Shown: positions 22,088 to 34,349 of the stretch, one piece after another
Numbering within the stretch: position 1 is the first letter of the stretch
Layout: each line of letters begins with the position of its first letter
NCBI GenBank assembly: GCA_003024175.1
Contig: MDYQ01000020.1
Location: 124,001 to 188,000 of the forward strand
Length of the DNA: 64,000 nt
Source of the DNA: Planoprotostelium fungivorum
Taxonomy: Eukaryota; Evosea; Variosea; Cavosteliida; Cavosteliaceae
Direction of reading: 5' to 3'
Made by a program: the position numbers and the translations under genes
The notes under the pieces: generated by a model
What the model saw: only the letters and a program-made list of their open reading frames with translations
What the model was told of the DNA's origin: nothing
The model's database searches: none

Positions 22088-24734
22088 TCAACAAGTGACC
22101 CTCTTTATGTAAGAAGAACCGTAGAGAGGAAAAGCCAGACCATCCCCGAGACCGCTCAGCAGCCCATTCGGCAGCCCGACATCACAGACATACATCACCC
22201 CGCTGTTCTCCTGTTCACGTCTCAATCTTTCTCTCTCCTCTCTCCTCACCTCATTCATTCCCGTCTTAGGCAGAGTGAGCGCGACCGTCGCATGAGGCTT
22301 CACAGTCAGATCAGTCACGGCACCCGTCGTGGCTTCCATTCCGCTGGGAACATCCACAGAGAGGATGGTGCCGCCGTTGGCGTTGGCCCATTGAATCAGA
22401 GTCGAAGTCGGTGCCAGAGGTGTTCCTGCGAGATTGAGCATCTACAACGATGTAGACGGTCGATTTTCCGCCGAATATCGAACGTCTCTCACCTCGGAGG
22501 CCGCAGCCGATGAGAGCGTCGATGATGAGATCGACCTTCTCAACCGGTAGGGAACCAATCTGTGCCTCCTTCGCGTTCTTGCATTCTAAATAATACTTCC
22601 TCTGCTCCACCGACTCGTTGGGTAACTGCACCACGTCATCACTCGGTTCGATCGAATGAAACCATTTCATCTGAACGGAAACTCACTTGATAGGCTCTCG
22701 ATCGAGTGATGATGACGTTGACGTTTCGATTGGCCAGTTGTCTCGCTACGGCGAGACCCACGCAACCGTTTTGACCCACACCGACGAGAACGACCACGCG
22801 GGGGTTGGTCATGTCGGGTGTGATGTATTCCCTCCAGATCAGCTCGCAGATGCTCCTCGCAGCGTTCTCTATGATGATGTTCTACCCAGTGTGAGTCTGA
22901 TGATGCTGTTGATGATGTGTGATGATGTGGTGATGTATGATGTGTGATGATGTGGTGATGTATGATGTGATGGTGTATGATGTGATGATGTGGTGATGTA
23001 TATCATGTGATGACGTTATGATATGATGATGGTGATCATGATGGATGAAGATGTGGAACAGAACCGAACCTGAGAGAAAGTCGATTGAGCAGACAGATGA
23101 CAGATGAGCTTCATCTGATCAGACGTTACGGCAGAGATGACCTTTCCATCCACGTAAAATTGAGTCTTTGGTATCGACTCAATCGGTACCACTGCGTTCT
23201 CCGCGTCGGGTACATCAGATAAATTATGTTCAGATAACTGTCTCGTTCAATCGAAATCGTTCGCAATATCTCTCCTCTCACCATTTGGGAGAAGACTTTA
23301 TCCTTATTGAACTTGGCGTTGTTACCAACAAAGTCAAAGTCCTCGTTGTACTCTTCAGCTTCCGCTGGCTCACTGGTGCGAGTTGAGAGAGAAGAAAAGA
23401 GTAAGATGATACCTGAAAGTCGATTGATCTTGTTTAGAAACTTTCTTGACGTTCACGCTGTTGGCCGGACGTTTCACGGGAGAGGGGTTACGTATCTACA
23501 ACTCTCAATGAACGAAATGTCGATGAAATTTCACCTGAATCTCTCCCACGTCGAGGTGTCTCGTGTTAGGTACATAAGTGCTGGTGATACTGTCCAATAC
23601 ATCGTTCATGTTAAAATAATTGATCTTACTCTTGTCTCCATTCTTTTCCTTCTCTCCATTCCTCTCCTTCACCTCTGCGTGACGTCAGTTCATCTACAAC
23701 GAGACAGAGAATGCTGTGATAGATTCACTCTTTTCTGTCGGGGTCGCGGGAGGGTTCATCTCTTGTTGTCTCTCTAGATTCGGGGCATTGTGAATGACTG
23801 GAGACGAAGGGACGGGGACGTTAGATGCCAGGAGAATACTCTGGAACGGCATCAGGATGAGATGCATGGAACATGGAACATCATGTGATCGATGGTGGTG
23901 AGAGGTGAGTCACCTGTAGAGGTACGGGAAGACCGGATGGAATGGGAGGTAGAGAGGACATCTGATGGATGGTCAAGAGACGTGATGGTGATGGAAAAAC
24001 TCACAGAGACAATGGCGGGATCTATAAAAGCAGCTTTACTCAGCTGCGGTGAGGATGTTTGTACCGGTTGAGCGTGACCATTGTGGACATGTCTGTGATC
24101 GACACTGGGTGACATCAAGAGACCACCTTGCTATGGAGGGTCATGATCGGTGGCGCTTGTGATGGGTCTGTGATTATCACATCACACCTGCATTAACATG
24201 GAAGAAGGTGGGGGTGGTGGAGGGAACTGAGAGCCAGGGTTACGTTGGTGCATTTGTACTGGAGGACTGGGCATGTGGTTGACGGGTGCCATATGGGATT
24301 GTGCGTTATGATTGGCTGCCAACGGAGGGAATGAAGGCTGAGAAGCAGATGCAGCTGGTATTGCAGATGGATCAGCCGCAGGAGGAGGACCACTGGCCCA
24401 TGCTCTTTCGATGGGTCAGAGTTATCCATTGGAGGAATCAGAAACGGCTCACTTGGTGGGAGGTGGCTTAGCCGATGTTACCGCAGCAGGAAGTGTCTGT
24501 TTCTCTGGGGGCAACACTTGGAGATCCTTGAGGTCTGCTGATTTCACAACTAGTTCTGATATGGGAGTTTGGGGTGTGTCATGAAAGACGACTGGGGGTT
24601 TTAGCTGCCTTCAGTGTCTCCATCGTCAACCCACCCTGCTTGAGTTTGATCTGTTGGGCATCGACGAAGAAGATTGTTCCTTCCAGCGTCCTTCCATTCC
24701 GAACGATCAACTTAACTCTTGTTCCCTCATACAT
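22088..24734 (-). CDS. EDC3: EDC3, enhancer of mRNA decapping
   Basis: Scaffold of the mRNA decapping complex in P-bodies. Domains in order: an N-terminal Lsm-like domain (about 24734-24550; YEGTRVKLIVRNGRTLEGTIFF, then a 43-bp intron, then ISELVVKSADLKDLQVL). A long Pro/Gln/Asn/His-rich disordered linker follows (about 24480-23450). Next is an FDF motif (about 23320-23280; FDFVGNNAKFNKDKVFSQM) that in the family binds the DDX6/Dhh1 helicase. Last is a YjeF_N domain (about 23190-22088; VVLVGVGQNGCVGLAVARQL, DLIIDALIGCGLRGE, SVDVPSGM). The full Lsm-FDF-YjeF_N order is specific to EDC3. The start is the Met directly before the Lsm strand; nothing upstream before the divergent kinase promoter supports a longer N-terminus. 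One intron (about 22890-23070) is expanded by GATGATGTG-type repeats. Confidence 0.88.
22885..23045. repeat. GATGATGTG/TGATGTATGATG simple repeat in intron
   Basis: About 160 bp of imperfect tandem 8-15-mers built from gatgatg, tggtgatg and tatgatgtg units. It lies inside an EDC3 intron, making that intron about three times the usual length here. Confidence 0.8.
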
Positions 24735-24855
24735 CTCTGCCTCTCTCTGCTCTGACTAATGAATGACATGATGTGGTAAACTCCTTTTCAACTTGAAAAA
24801 TGAAATTGCTTTCCTCTCATTCCTGTCACAACCCACACAACACGCACGAAGCACG
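24735..24855. promoter_or_regulatory. Bidirectional promoter EDC3 / kinase
   Basis: Only 121 bp separate the divergent start codons of EDC3 (minus) and the protein kinase (plus), so both promoters and 5' UTRs must lie here or overlap the coding ends. Inferred from spacing alone. Confidence 0.45.
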
Positions 24856-26228
24856 ATGGAACTCAATTTGAAGAGGATGCAGATGACTCCTCAGATATCT
24901 CACTTCAAGATCAAGAAGAGACTGGGTTCTGGAAGTCAGGTGAATGGAGTTGACAATGATTAAGATGCATCAGGTTTTGGAACCGTCTTTTCAATCGAAG
25001 ACAAACAAGGAAGATCTTGGGCTTTGAAGAGAGTTGCCGTGAGAGCCATCTTCAATGAACTCTCGATAATGACTCTAAGCAGAAGAAGAAACAGAAGATG
25101 GGAAGAGAAATATCTATCCAGGCAAGGGTGAATCACAAGAATTGCCTTCCCCTCTCCCACTGGTTCTTCTCGACCGATTTAGACGGAAACCTCTGGCAGA
25201 ACACTGTCATGCCTCTGATGTCCATGTCTCTCTGCAGATATCTGAAGGCCAACAAGTTTTTGAGCCAACCTTTGACTCAGTACGTCTTCACGGAGGTAAA
25301 CCGTCGTCGATCACTTCAAGATGAAACTCCTGTAGATACTCAAAGGCCTCGAATACCTCCACAGCCAGAATCTGTGTCACAGGGACGTCACCCCATCCAA
25401 CATACTCTTGGAGTTGAGACATGACGCGATCAGGTGATCTCAGAATCTGATCTCTCACGTTTCTTCTCACATCCATCACACAGCCGAGTGGTGATCTCCG
25501 ACTTTGGTGCTTCTGCAGAGATGGTGAGAATCATCTATCACAGGTCAAGATGGAAGCTCATCGCTACGTTTCAGGAAGAAGATGCACTGAGCAGGAGGCA
25601 CATCACTTACATCACCGCGAGGAACTACAGAGCTCCAGAGCTGTTCCTGGGCGTATACGATTACGGACTTCCTGTGGTATTTGTCTCATCCTCCACACAC
25701 ACGATCTCCAGCATCAACTCCTCGTCCACCTGATCACGCATCTCATTTGCATCGTGCACCCATCACTTTCTTCGTCTGACGTTCTACTCTTCAGGACCTC
25801 TGGTCGATTGGATGTATCCTCTTCGAATGTTCCGTGGGTAGCCCCGCCTTCAGTGGCAAGACCGACGCCGATCACCTCAGAGACATGTTCTCCGTCTTGG
25901 GTAGCAAGGACATCGACTTCATCATACTCGATCGAGACATCTACGAGATCTATCAGTGGTACGTTCTACACGTCTTCACATCATGACGATGATCGAACGA
26001 TGATGACGATGAATCAGGGACGTCTTAGGAAAAGATGAGGAAGATGAGGAATACGTCCCAGATCATTTGCACGAACGATTGAAGGATCTCATTCACTCAC
26101 TGTTGGTCTACGTGCCGGCTAAGAGACTGAAGGTGACACAGGTGTGACGTCATTAGACATCTGATCACTCATGACAACAGGCTCTTGCTCATCCCTTCTT
26201 CTCTTGTGACTTGTCCGATTTTGCTTGA
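24856..26228 (+). CDS. Protein kinase, CMGC-like
   Basis: Ser/Thr kinase made almost only of the catalytic domain. Splicing at GGAA|GTCAGG restores the glycine loop LGSGSFGTVF. Further motifs: ALKRV (catalytic Lys), GREISIQARVNHKNC (helix C Glu), HRDVTPSNILL (catalytic loop), SDFGASAEM, YITARNYRAPELFLG (activation and APE segment) and DLWSIGCILFECSVGSPAF. The C-lobe ends with PAKRLKVTQALAHPFF before a short tail. 'RNYRAPEL' with 'DLWSIGCI' and 'PxKRLxxxxALAHPFF' places it in the CMGC group (CDK/GSK3/MAPK), but I cannot assign a subfamily. 'HRDVTPSN' replaces the usual HRDLKPxN, so the Lys two residues after Asp is Pro-adjacent Thr, which is odd for an active Ser/Thr kinase. Confidence 0.78.
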
Positions 26229-26423
26229 GATTCAGACTCTTAGTCCCTCGATCGATAATAAAGAACCAGTCCATGATAATCCACTCGATCTACAACTCGC
26301 CACATCTAATGACATTCTACAACGTACCATAATGATCGACGATCTACAACGCGCCGTCATACGTAGTCGACAGATCTACAATCGAAAATTGTCGCGAGGA
26401 AATAATGACGAATTTCATACAAA

Positions 26424-27740
26424 TCACATCTTCTCATGAGGTACTTGTCCTTCTTCTCTCATCTCCGGAGATGATGCGATGGCCGAGTTCCTCTTCCTCT
26501 CCTCTACGATCTTCTGTGATTCCGCCGAGATCTCGTCGATCTTCTCTTGTGCTGCTTTCGTCCACATGTTCCAAACGGAGACGATCTTCCCCGCCGTCTC
26601 ACTCTCTTTGGCCTATCTATGTCAGTCACAGAGGCCTTGGCTGTCGTCTCACCTTCTTTGTCGTATCTGACATGGAGCTCACGGCTTTGTTGATGTTCTC
26701 TTTCGGTATGGAGGAGATGATCTGTGATGATGGATCGGCATAATGGACGATGATGTCACATCACCTCAGACGTTTTTTCAGATAAGACTTTTCTCCAACC
26801 TGCGGTGCTGTCTGTGATGGACTTACTGGCTTGGCTCGTTGCTTGAGGAACACCACTGTCAGGTGTCAAACGATCGTGATCGCGATGGATGATGTGAAAT
26901 GATGTGCAGATGAGTGGATGTGACATTATCTGATGAGCATCGATGTGCACGATATGATGTCACACCTAGAGTTGAATTTCTCTTTGATGTCTTCACCGGT
27001 GCTCTTCAGAGTGCGAGTGATTCCCTTCTTCTCTGTGATGTGTCAATATCTTCATCACAATGCACCATCGATCGACTCACCATCAAACTCGCTGGCCTTT
27101 TGTGCGGCATCGGCCGCCATGAGTTGTGCGGACGCGACGAAGGAGGCAATCATACTCGTCGTCTTCTTTCTTCCTGCATTATCCTCTCGAATGATCTCCT
27201 CTCTCTCATCTTCATCAAAATTTGGGCTGGAGGTTACGTCATCATGCAATTCCAGGTATATCATTGTGAGATCTCACTTCGGAATGGGCTCCATTTGGAC
27301 GACCCGTTCGGCACGAGGGACAGCGGGAGAATCTAATGATATGCTATTGGACAGCTGTATGAATGAGATTCATCTGTGGACGGTGTCTCACCACTTCGTA
27401 TCGAGTTACCTCTATTGGTTGATTCTGAATGATGGCACGATTCAACAAGAGAGCCGTCGCAACAGCGCCCGTTTTATCGAACGTGAGGAAACCTCTGTAC
27501 GATTGACCCGACCCTTCTTGTCTGGGTGGAATATCAATCAGATCGATGTATGAGGTATCATACGACGTACCTGTCGAAACTAGAGGAGAGAACTGTTCCA
27601 CAGAATCCAAAGAATCGAATGATGTCACTCTCCGTCGCTGCAATGTTTGAGCGATGCAATCAATCGATGAAACGCTCGTCACCATTCGGGGATATATTCG
27701 ATACCTCTACCGTCAAATTGTCTGCACTTTCTATCTCCAT
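26424..27740 (-). CDS. Vip1/BPA1-like RRM protein
   Basis: The N-terminal RRM is reconstructed by two phase-consistent splices: NLTVEVSNISPNATESDIIRFF, then GFCGTVLSSSFDR, then RGFLTFDKTGAVATALLLN and QPIEVT. 'FFxFCGxI/V' as RNP2-side sequence and 'ATALLLNxAxIxxxPIxV' are features of the Vip1/BPA1 family (fission yeast Vip1, plant binding partner of ACD11). The family also has a long C-terminal Ala/Lys-rich helical region, as seen here: SMIASFVASAQLMAADAAQKASEFD, GITRTLKSTGEDIKEKF, SITDSTAGWRKVLSEK, NINKAVSSMSD and EKIDEISAESQKIVEERKR. Four or more introns. The start is placed at MEIESADN, matching the family's short lead before the first strand. The gene diverges from the plus-strand gene at 27935 with 194 bp between starts. 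Confidence 0.75.
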
Positions 27741-27934
27741 CTCTCTCTTCGTTTGCTCTTTACTCTTTGCGATCATCTGGCCTGTTTTCACAAACACATT
27801 TCTTTCTTTCAATGCGCCGCCAAAATGAGAAAATTGCCAAATGTAGACCTTGAGAGGATTTGACAGGGACGGGAACAAGGCCATGGCTCGCGTCTAAGTC
27901 ATTTTGCAACTGCACACATACAGAGAAGGTCGAT
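27741..27934. promoter_or_regulatory. Shared promoter interval
   Basis: 194 bp between divergent start codons of the Vip1-like gene and the plus-strand gene. Inferred from spacing only; no motif is claimed. Confidence 0.4.
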
Positions 27935-29494
27935 ATGAAACGACAATATGGTGAGTAGGTCGCATCTGAGGGGTGACACCTTACTGATTGAACATCAGAC
28001 GATGGATGGCAATCGTATCTGAATGATGTCGAGGAGTCACAGACAACTGATGTCATTGAGGAATGCATACGACGACACATGCGAGAGAAGAACAGTCGCA
28101 TCATAATTGGACCCGATCGGACACGCATTCAGTCCCAATTAGATTGCAACGACGACACCTTTAACCACGCTTATCAACGAGTGTTAAGAGAATGGTGGGA
28201 GAGGTGGCAGGAGCACCTGAATAAGAGAGAGCCACACCCCACATTATATGTGGCACCTCTATCGGAGAGGGCCTATCAATCTTTCTCTGCGCAACAGCTC
28301 TTGGAGTGGTATGTGCGGAATGTGGACGATGTGGAGTCAGGGGTCAGACCGACAAGTGAAGACCGTCAACTTCTCCGGAGCATCTCAGGCTGGAACGACA
28401 AACAGATCGACACCCTCTTTCGGCGAGCTCATAACCAACTGGTTCCTAGAGTGACACAGGCAGCCAGAGGACATGTGAGAACCATCTTGTGTGCTGAAAT
28501 GATGGAACCATCACTGACGTCAACAGAAAGATGAGTCGAATGGAATCGCTGAGTTCTTCAAAGAATATCTATGTGGCACAGTCACTCAGAAACGAAAGGT
28601 GAGATCTCGCTGGATGATGTCACCTCGCTGAAAGACACAGAGGAGGAAGACCACCCTCACGACGCAATCTGTGCGAGACATCATGGACACGATCTATCAC
28701 TCGTCGCAGTGGTCGTTGGATGTGTCACAGGACGAGCTGCTGTTGGGCATCTGCTCTTCTTATGAACAGAGCGAGGCTGAAACCATACGGAGACGACAGC
28801 GGAAGTTTGGATTGGAGAATAGAGTTGTGGTGAGTTGTCAACTCGTTTAGTCTTCAGACTAACATCTGGTCACAGATCACGAACCAAGACATCCACGCCG
28901 CAAAGATGTTGGGACGACGGGACTCACCCACTCTCCATCACATAAGAGTCTACCACGCGTTAGAGGCGTTCATTCCAATGCGGATCATCCTTCGAGATCG
29001 TTTGCAATCGGGGCCTTTTTTGAAGACTGGGACGTTCATCATTGGTGAGATGTCTTTCACGGTTGAGAGTGACTAATCAGAACACAGGCAGCATGCCGTA
29101 CGATCTATTTGAAGCATTTCTATTTCGAGATGGAACGATCGGTGACATCAGCGATCAGAAGGGATGGAGGTGGATTGAGGGAAAGAGGGACGAGACACAC
29201 CGCTACGTATTCAAATTCAAACAAGGAGGATTTCCGTTGCTAGGACAAGCGAAAGACTGCAACTTGCCGTGGTGGGAGAGATACTATCAAGACAGGAGTG
29301 AGCGGAATTGTTCATCAGGTTCATCGGCTAATGTGTTCGTAGATAAACAGATCACAAAGCATTACTATACTGAAGTGGATTTCCGCATCTGCTCAAAAAC
29401 GTTCATCGTCTGGGCTTCGTGCACATTTGAGTCCCGGTTCCAAGACAAAGTCCTTTCCAACGCTGGTATAGAACGCTGGTTACCAACTGCTTGA
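27935..29494 (+). CDS. Unrecognised protein, multi-exon
   Basis: Starts MKRQY, then a phase-1 intron (27951-27998) into DDGWQSYLNDVEESQ. Further introns follow AGRGH (about 28474), QKRK (about 28600), RVV (about 28830) and TFII (about 29044). The N-terminal half is helical and charged with RVLREWWERWQEHL and several Arg/Lys-rich stretches, including RRRQRKF. The C-terminal half looks like a compact beta-rich domain (GSMPYDLFEAFLFRDGT, HRYVFKFKQGGFPLL, KHYYTEVDFRICSKTF, FIVWASCTF). I do not recognise the family. A basic middle plus a beta domain could suit a DNA-binding protein, but that is only a guess. An AATAAA overlaps the stop codon region at about 29500. Confidence 0.6.
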
Positions 29495-29750
29495 TAATAA
29501 AGGTTCTACTGGCCGATTGTTGCCGAAATGTCTGTTAGAGGTTCGTGTCAGAAGCTGTCCCGCAATGAGATCACCAAAAAAATCCCAAAAAGAGCTCGTC
29601 TCAATCTTCTTTGTCAGCAATTGCGATGTTGCGCTCCAGACACGTTAAGAGTGCAGAGACGCATGTTGAAACCACTTCAAGATCCGCCACCATTACAACC
29701 GGTTTCTGCCTATTTCTGTGCACTCTCAGCCAATCACACAAATCACCACC

Positions 29751-31053
29751 ATGTCTACGAGCTGTGATGCTCAATGGTGTGTCAGTACTGAGACTATTAT
29801 TTATCTGAACGAACAGTTATGTTGTGACGTCACGAAGTTATGGAGGGGTCTGACCAAACCTTCCAAAAGGCCTCGAGAATTCCTGAGTGCCTGTTTGAAG
29901 ATACACCATAATAGTTCCAATTATTACCCTCTCAAGGATGTCATACCCTTTATGGCCCTCGAAGAAGAATTGATTGGAAAGATATTACTACCAGCAATGG
30001 AGAAGTACTTCGAGCAGATATTTCAGCAGATGGTGAGAAGAGATCAAGTGACATCATTCTGATGTCACATAGCGAATCGATGGCCAATTCACACCAACAT
30101 GGGGTTTAGGAGATAACACACAAAATTATTCACCTATAACGCATGATCCTCTGAATCACAATTCCTTATTGGTATGAGAATTTGTAAGAATGTGCTGATG
30201 GACATCTCAGGCTCTCATGTCGCCCCAGTTACCAAGCGACCTCTCTCCCACATTATTTCTCCAAACATCGCCCGATTTGCCATCTTGCATGGTGAGCATT
30301 TCATCAACGTACATATTGACTGGAGTGTAGGTTGCATCTATACCTGACACACTGGCCGTCTCTCCAACACAAGTTGTTTCGCCATTCAGCGCAGAGGTGT
30401 GGGTTCATCTCTGTCTTCACCTTTCAGAATTGTTGTCAGCTTCTTTGCGTCATCGATAACGATATTAATCATCGTTAGTGTCCTTCATCTTCCATTATCG
30501 TTGTTGTTCATCACGATCCATCATCATCATCATCTCTTTGGAATTTGTTGTTGTCATCTGCATCGTTGCTTGTTATCGTCATTATCGTATCACTGATCAT
30601 CATCATTATCGCATCATTTATCATCAAGATTATCGTATCATCGATCATCATTATCGCACATCAGTGACAAACCATCAGATCATTCCACCATCACATGGAC
30701 AGTACCCAGCGCTATCATCGCCTCTTCAGATACCATCAGCCTGGCAGTACTCTCACCCAGTGAGTCAATTCTCTCAGACTCTGATGCAACTCTGAATATA
30801 TCTCCAGATTCCTCTACCAAACCCTGAATGGCTCCCGCCTCGGGAAGCGATGGAGTTGTATCCGCATTACATCCCATCACCACCCCATCGATCTTCTGAT
30901 GGTAGTGGTTACCCTGACAATATTGGATATAACTCTATGCATTACAATGTGCCAACGCCGAAGCAATACAAGGAAGGTAAAATAGTCGATCTTAGAGCGT
31001 TAGGTGATGATTTAGACCATGTAGATGCATCTGAGGATCTTCAGGATTTATGA
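29751..31053 (+). CDS. Unrecognised Pro/Ser/His-rich protein
   Basis: Starts MSTSCDAQWC. The first exon encodes about 100 residues that look folded and helical (LEEELIGKILLPAMEKYFEQIFQQM). Five or more further short exons follow, each joined by GTGAG or GTATGAG donors. They encode low-complexity, Pro/Ser/Thr/His-rich sequence (SPQLPSDLSPTL, SPSPPHRSSDGS-like runs, PTPKQYKEG). One intron region (about 30400-30660) is filled with ATC/CATCAT repeats. The stop TGA at 31051-31053 overlaps the ATG of the next gene by one base step (ATGA). I do not recognise the family; the layout of one helical domain with a disordered tail is common in transcriptional regulators. Confidence 0.45.
30505..30665. repeat. 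ATC/CATT simple repeat
   Basis: About 160 bp of catcatcat, tatcgtatcat and cattatcgcatc units in the intronic part of the Pro/Ser-rich gene. Imperfect microsatellite. Confidence 0.75.
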
Positions 31054-33976
31054 CGCACGATTCCCACGCTGTACGATGCACCAAGCGAGAGTGTAAACCT
31101 GTGGAGACATTGGGTACTGGATACAGCTACAGTCGATGCGACTATTACATCAATGAGATCAACAAGATTCTGAAACCACTCGGCCAGACTTTTGAGGGGT
31201 TGATGAAAGTGAAGGTGATCCTTTCTCTTTCTTTCGATCTGATGTCTTTCAGTTGAAGTGCGATCGAAATTTCCAGATGGACATATTCAGCAATCTCGCA
31301 GAGAGCTCCAACACCTTCAAGGCAGATCTCCTGAAAATCCTCAACGTGAAGCGACTCTCTAACGAGAAGGTGAATCTCTTCGATTCAATTATGTCTAACT
31401 GTGCCAGGCCATTTGGCTGCAGACCAATCTATTACTCAGCGATCAGCAATGGGATCTGTGAGTGTCTAATTGTAGACGGCAATGAATAATATGATTCAGA
31501 TTTTATTCCCTGTCTGGACTCTCTGGCCTCCTCCCCTCATCTCGTACAAACGAAAGAACACGTGCTGCAATCACAAAGCAATTGAAGGTCAGATACAACG
31601 TGCAAGCCGACCCCACCAAGAATGGATGGGATGCTGATCCCATCGCGATCATCAAGGACTTGATAAAGATGGAGATCATTGCACGCACTCTGAGCGGGAA
31701 AGAGATGCCAGACAAGTGGCATTTCAAACTCACGTTAGACGGTCGAGTTTATCAAGGTCAAGTCGTGTTCTCCCTCGTGCCGCTGAACTTTATGTTATTC
31801 AATCCTCAATCTCGGGACAGTGCTATCCCTCTTGGGATCTACAAAGGGAAGGAGGATTCTGAGAGCATACGGCAACATTTCACCAGAATTATCGAGCGTC
31901 TCCAAAGTGTTGTTGACACAAAGGATGGACAATCAGAGGCTTCAGGTGTCACGTGAGGTGAAAGGTTCATTATTCCGTCGTTGATTCAGACAGTTTGGGG
32001 GAAAGTATCTACACAGAAATCGACGTATCCTCCCTCACAGATCAACAGAAACAATCGATCCACGATGCAATCATGTGAGTATGATCAAGATGATGCGTCA
32101 ATTGATTCTATCTCAGGCGACCAAATCACGTAAGATACACCTTGGTGCCAGACATCAAGGCGTTAAATGCAATCGCCTTCTTATGGGACTGCCATGATGG
32201 AGAAGACATCACCAATCCTTTCTGTCCCATGTGTAAATGTGATAAAGAGAGAATCGGAGAATTCAAATGTCAAGAGGAATGGGGCCAGCGAACATTACGC
32301 TTTCGACACTGGGAGCTTACGTGTGACATCATGGTATGTGCCCTCCACGCAAAACAACGCTATGTCGAAGGGCTCCTTCGTTACATACTGACCACATTCC
32401 CTCAAACATCAGAAACCTTTGTGGAGAACATGAGGAAAATCTCGGGTGGGACATGTCATCTCAGACGTCATTTTTAATCTCCAACAGGGTTCAGCTCGTG
32501 GACATATCGAGTGGTGAACCCTGAAGTGTGGGAGGATCCAACACTCTTCAGAGTGGATATCCCTTACATGACGGGAGCGGCCTGTCAGGCCGTTCTTGAC
32601 AATTATTCTACTGTTCTACACGGCATTGTGGATAAGGTGGAGCATCCGCAATTTTATCATTTATTTGAGAACAGCCGCCTTCTGTTCCAGTACTTTGTGG
32701 ATGCTCCAGCTGGCCGCATCCGAGAGAACTCCAAGATGAGGATGTATCTACCTCAGTTACTGGCGTCTACAAGGCGACTTTTCACACTATGTTTCCTCCC
32801 GTCGTCTATCAAGATCCACTACTTTCACATCCTTCTGGATCACATAGAAGGTGAATCTCATCAAATGCTGTGCTCATTATTGTCTTCGTCATTGACTTGT
32901 CGTGCATCGCTCGTTGCGCATCGCGCATCGCTCGTTGTTAAAAATTATTAATCTCGTCAGACTTCATTGCCAACCATGGAGGCATCCATTTATACAGCAA
33001 TGAAGGGTCAGAGGGTGCACACTGTTTAGCTCGTCTATTATCTCATAATATTTTCAAAACAAACAGTGAGTATGATCGTTTGATTCATGATGTCATGACA
33101 CGTTTGTCAGAGACCGACATGTGCAAGGAGCTTTTCCTCATCATCCTTCGTCGATTGTATCTGGCTGCCAATGTGGATGGATGTCAGTGGCTTGGGTCTC
33201 AGAGTAGACCACCTGACAGCGAGAAAACGAAGGACAATTTTGAGAGATGCTTTGTAGCTGCATGGGAGAATCAACCTCTTAATGTCCGCACACTATGTCA
33301 CGATAGTGATGAGCGACAAATACAGAATGTGCTGGGAATACGGAGCGGAGAGGAGATTGTCACTGACGATAATGGTGGTCTGGTGCTGAGAGACCAAGAA
33401 GGGAGAACGCGCACGTTATTTGGGAAGAAGGCTTCATTCATTCAGGTCGATGCCTCAGTGTTGACCGAGAAGCAACGGAGGCAAGCCAATTCCATCACAT
33501 CATCTCTGACATCACGTAGAAAATATCGACGCCCAAGATCCGGGAAGGAGCGTGCGGTTTCGAAGTCTGGGACATCTAATCACCCTTCTGTCTACGATGA
33601 TGTTCCTGATGACGCTTTCACAACGGATCACGCTCAACAAGAGGACGACGAATCCCTGGGCGTCGAGTGGGGAGATACACTCACCAATCTTGTGAGTGAC
33701 CATGCCTTATATGTCTCTAACGTAGATAGACACCACGTCATTCCTTTGATGAAGACGTCATCGGCGGTGATTTCACAGTCATGAACGAGTTTGATCTTTT
33801 TGGGTTCCACCGAACGAGTTCGCCTCAACAACACGCGTGAGTAGTTGACGAAGAGACCACTATTTACTATCTGCAGTTCACCTCCGCAAGATGAGGACTC
33901 AAGACCGGCCAAAACACGAAGAGTAGCAATTTCTCTGTCCGTTGAAGAGATAATGAGGGATAAGACGGTCAATTGA
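31050..33976 (+). CDS. Large unfamiliar protein with transposase-like layout
   Basis: Multi-exon gene; the final splices run on from about 33690 to a stop at 33974-33976. Order of recognisable pieces: helical N-terminus; [20 protein letters not shown] (acidic residue after a strand); [18 protein letters not shown] (acidic residue in a helix start); a CPMCKC knuckle; then [21 protein letters not shown]; and a basic Ser-rich tail ([13 protein letters not shown]). Widely spaced D, D and E residues, a zinc knuckle inserted between them and a 'SNEGxExxH' segment recall domesticated DDE-type transposases. This is a resemblance of layout only. No terminal inverted repeats are evident. If it is a domesticated transposase, intron-rich structure and an intact frame suggest host use. 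Confidence 0.5.
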
Positions 33977-34008
33977 AACGAACCAAGCCATACGGTGAGA
34001 ACACATAT

Positions 34009-34014
34009 AATAAA
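34009..34014 (+). terminator. Polyadenylation signal AATAAA
   Basis: AATAAA 33 bases past the stop codon at 33976, supporting the spliced C-terminus proposed for that gene. Confidence 0.55.
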
Positions 34015-34349
34015 GACTGACTTCTCATCGCGAAACACAGTCCTCTCACAGACGAACGTTCACATTCAGCCGGCAATGAGTTGAATGTCGAGGTAATAAA
34101 TTGGCCATGGCTCACAAGTTTCGACTTCGAATTTATTCGATTCTACTCGCCGCAGGTATCCAAAAAGCCAGAAGCATGTTGGCCAGATCATGCGTTCTCA
34201 TTAAGAGGTCGTTCCTCTAACAGATTCTGACAGGCGCGAAATTTCGCGCTTCGCCTGACGGCCCTGTCATCCTACATTTGTATGGCTGGCGGCGCATTGA
34301 CAGGTGCAAACAAACCAGGCGCCGCAAAACGAGACGATCTACTGTGTGT

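Noticed and set aside
22019-22513. Plus-strand 164-codon frame
   Set aside because: Antisense to the YjeF_N exons of EDC3.
32880-32945. Short cgcatcgctcgttg direct repeats
   Set aside because: Three imperfect copies within an intron; too short and irregular for CRISPR or a mobile element end.
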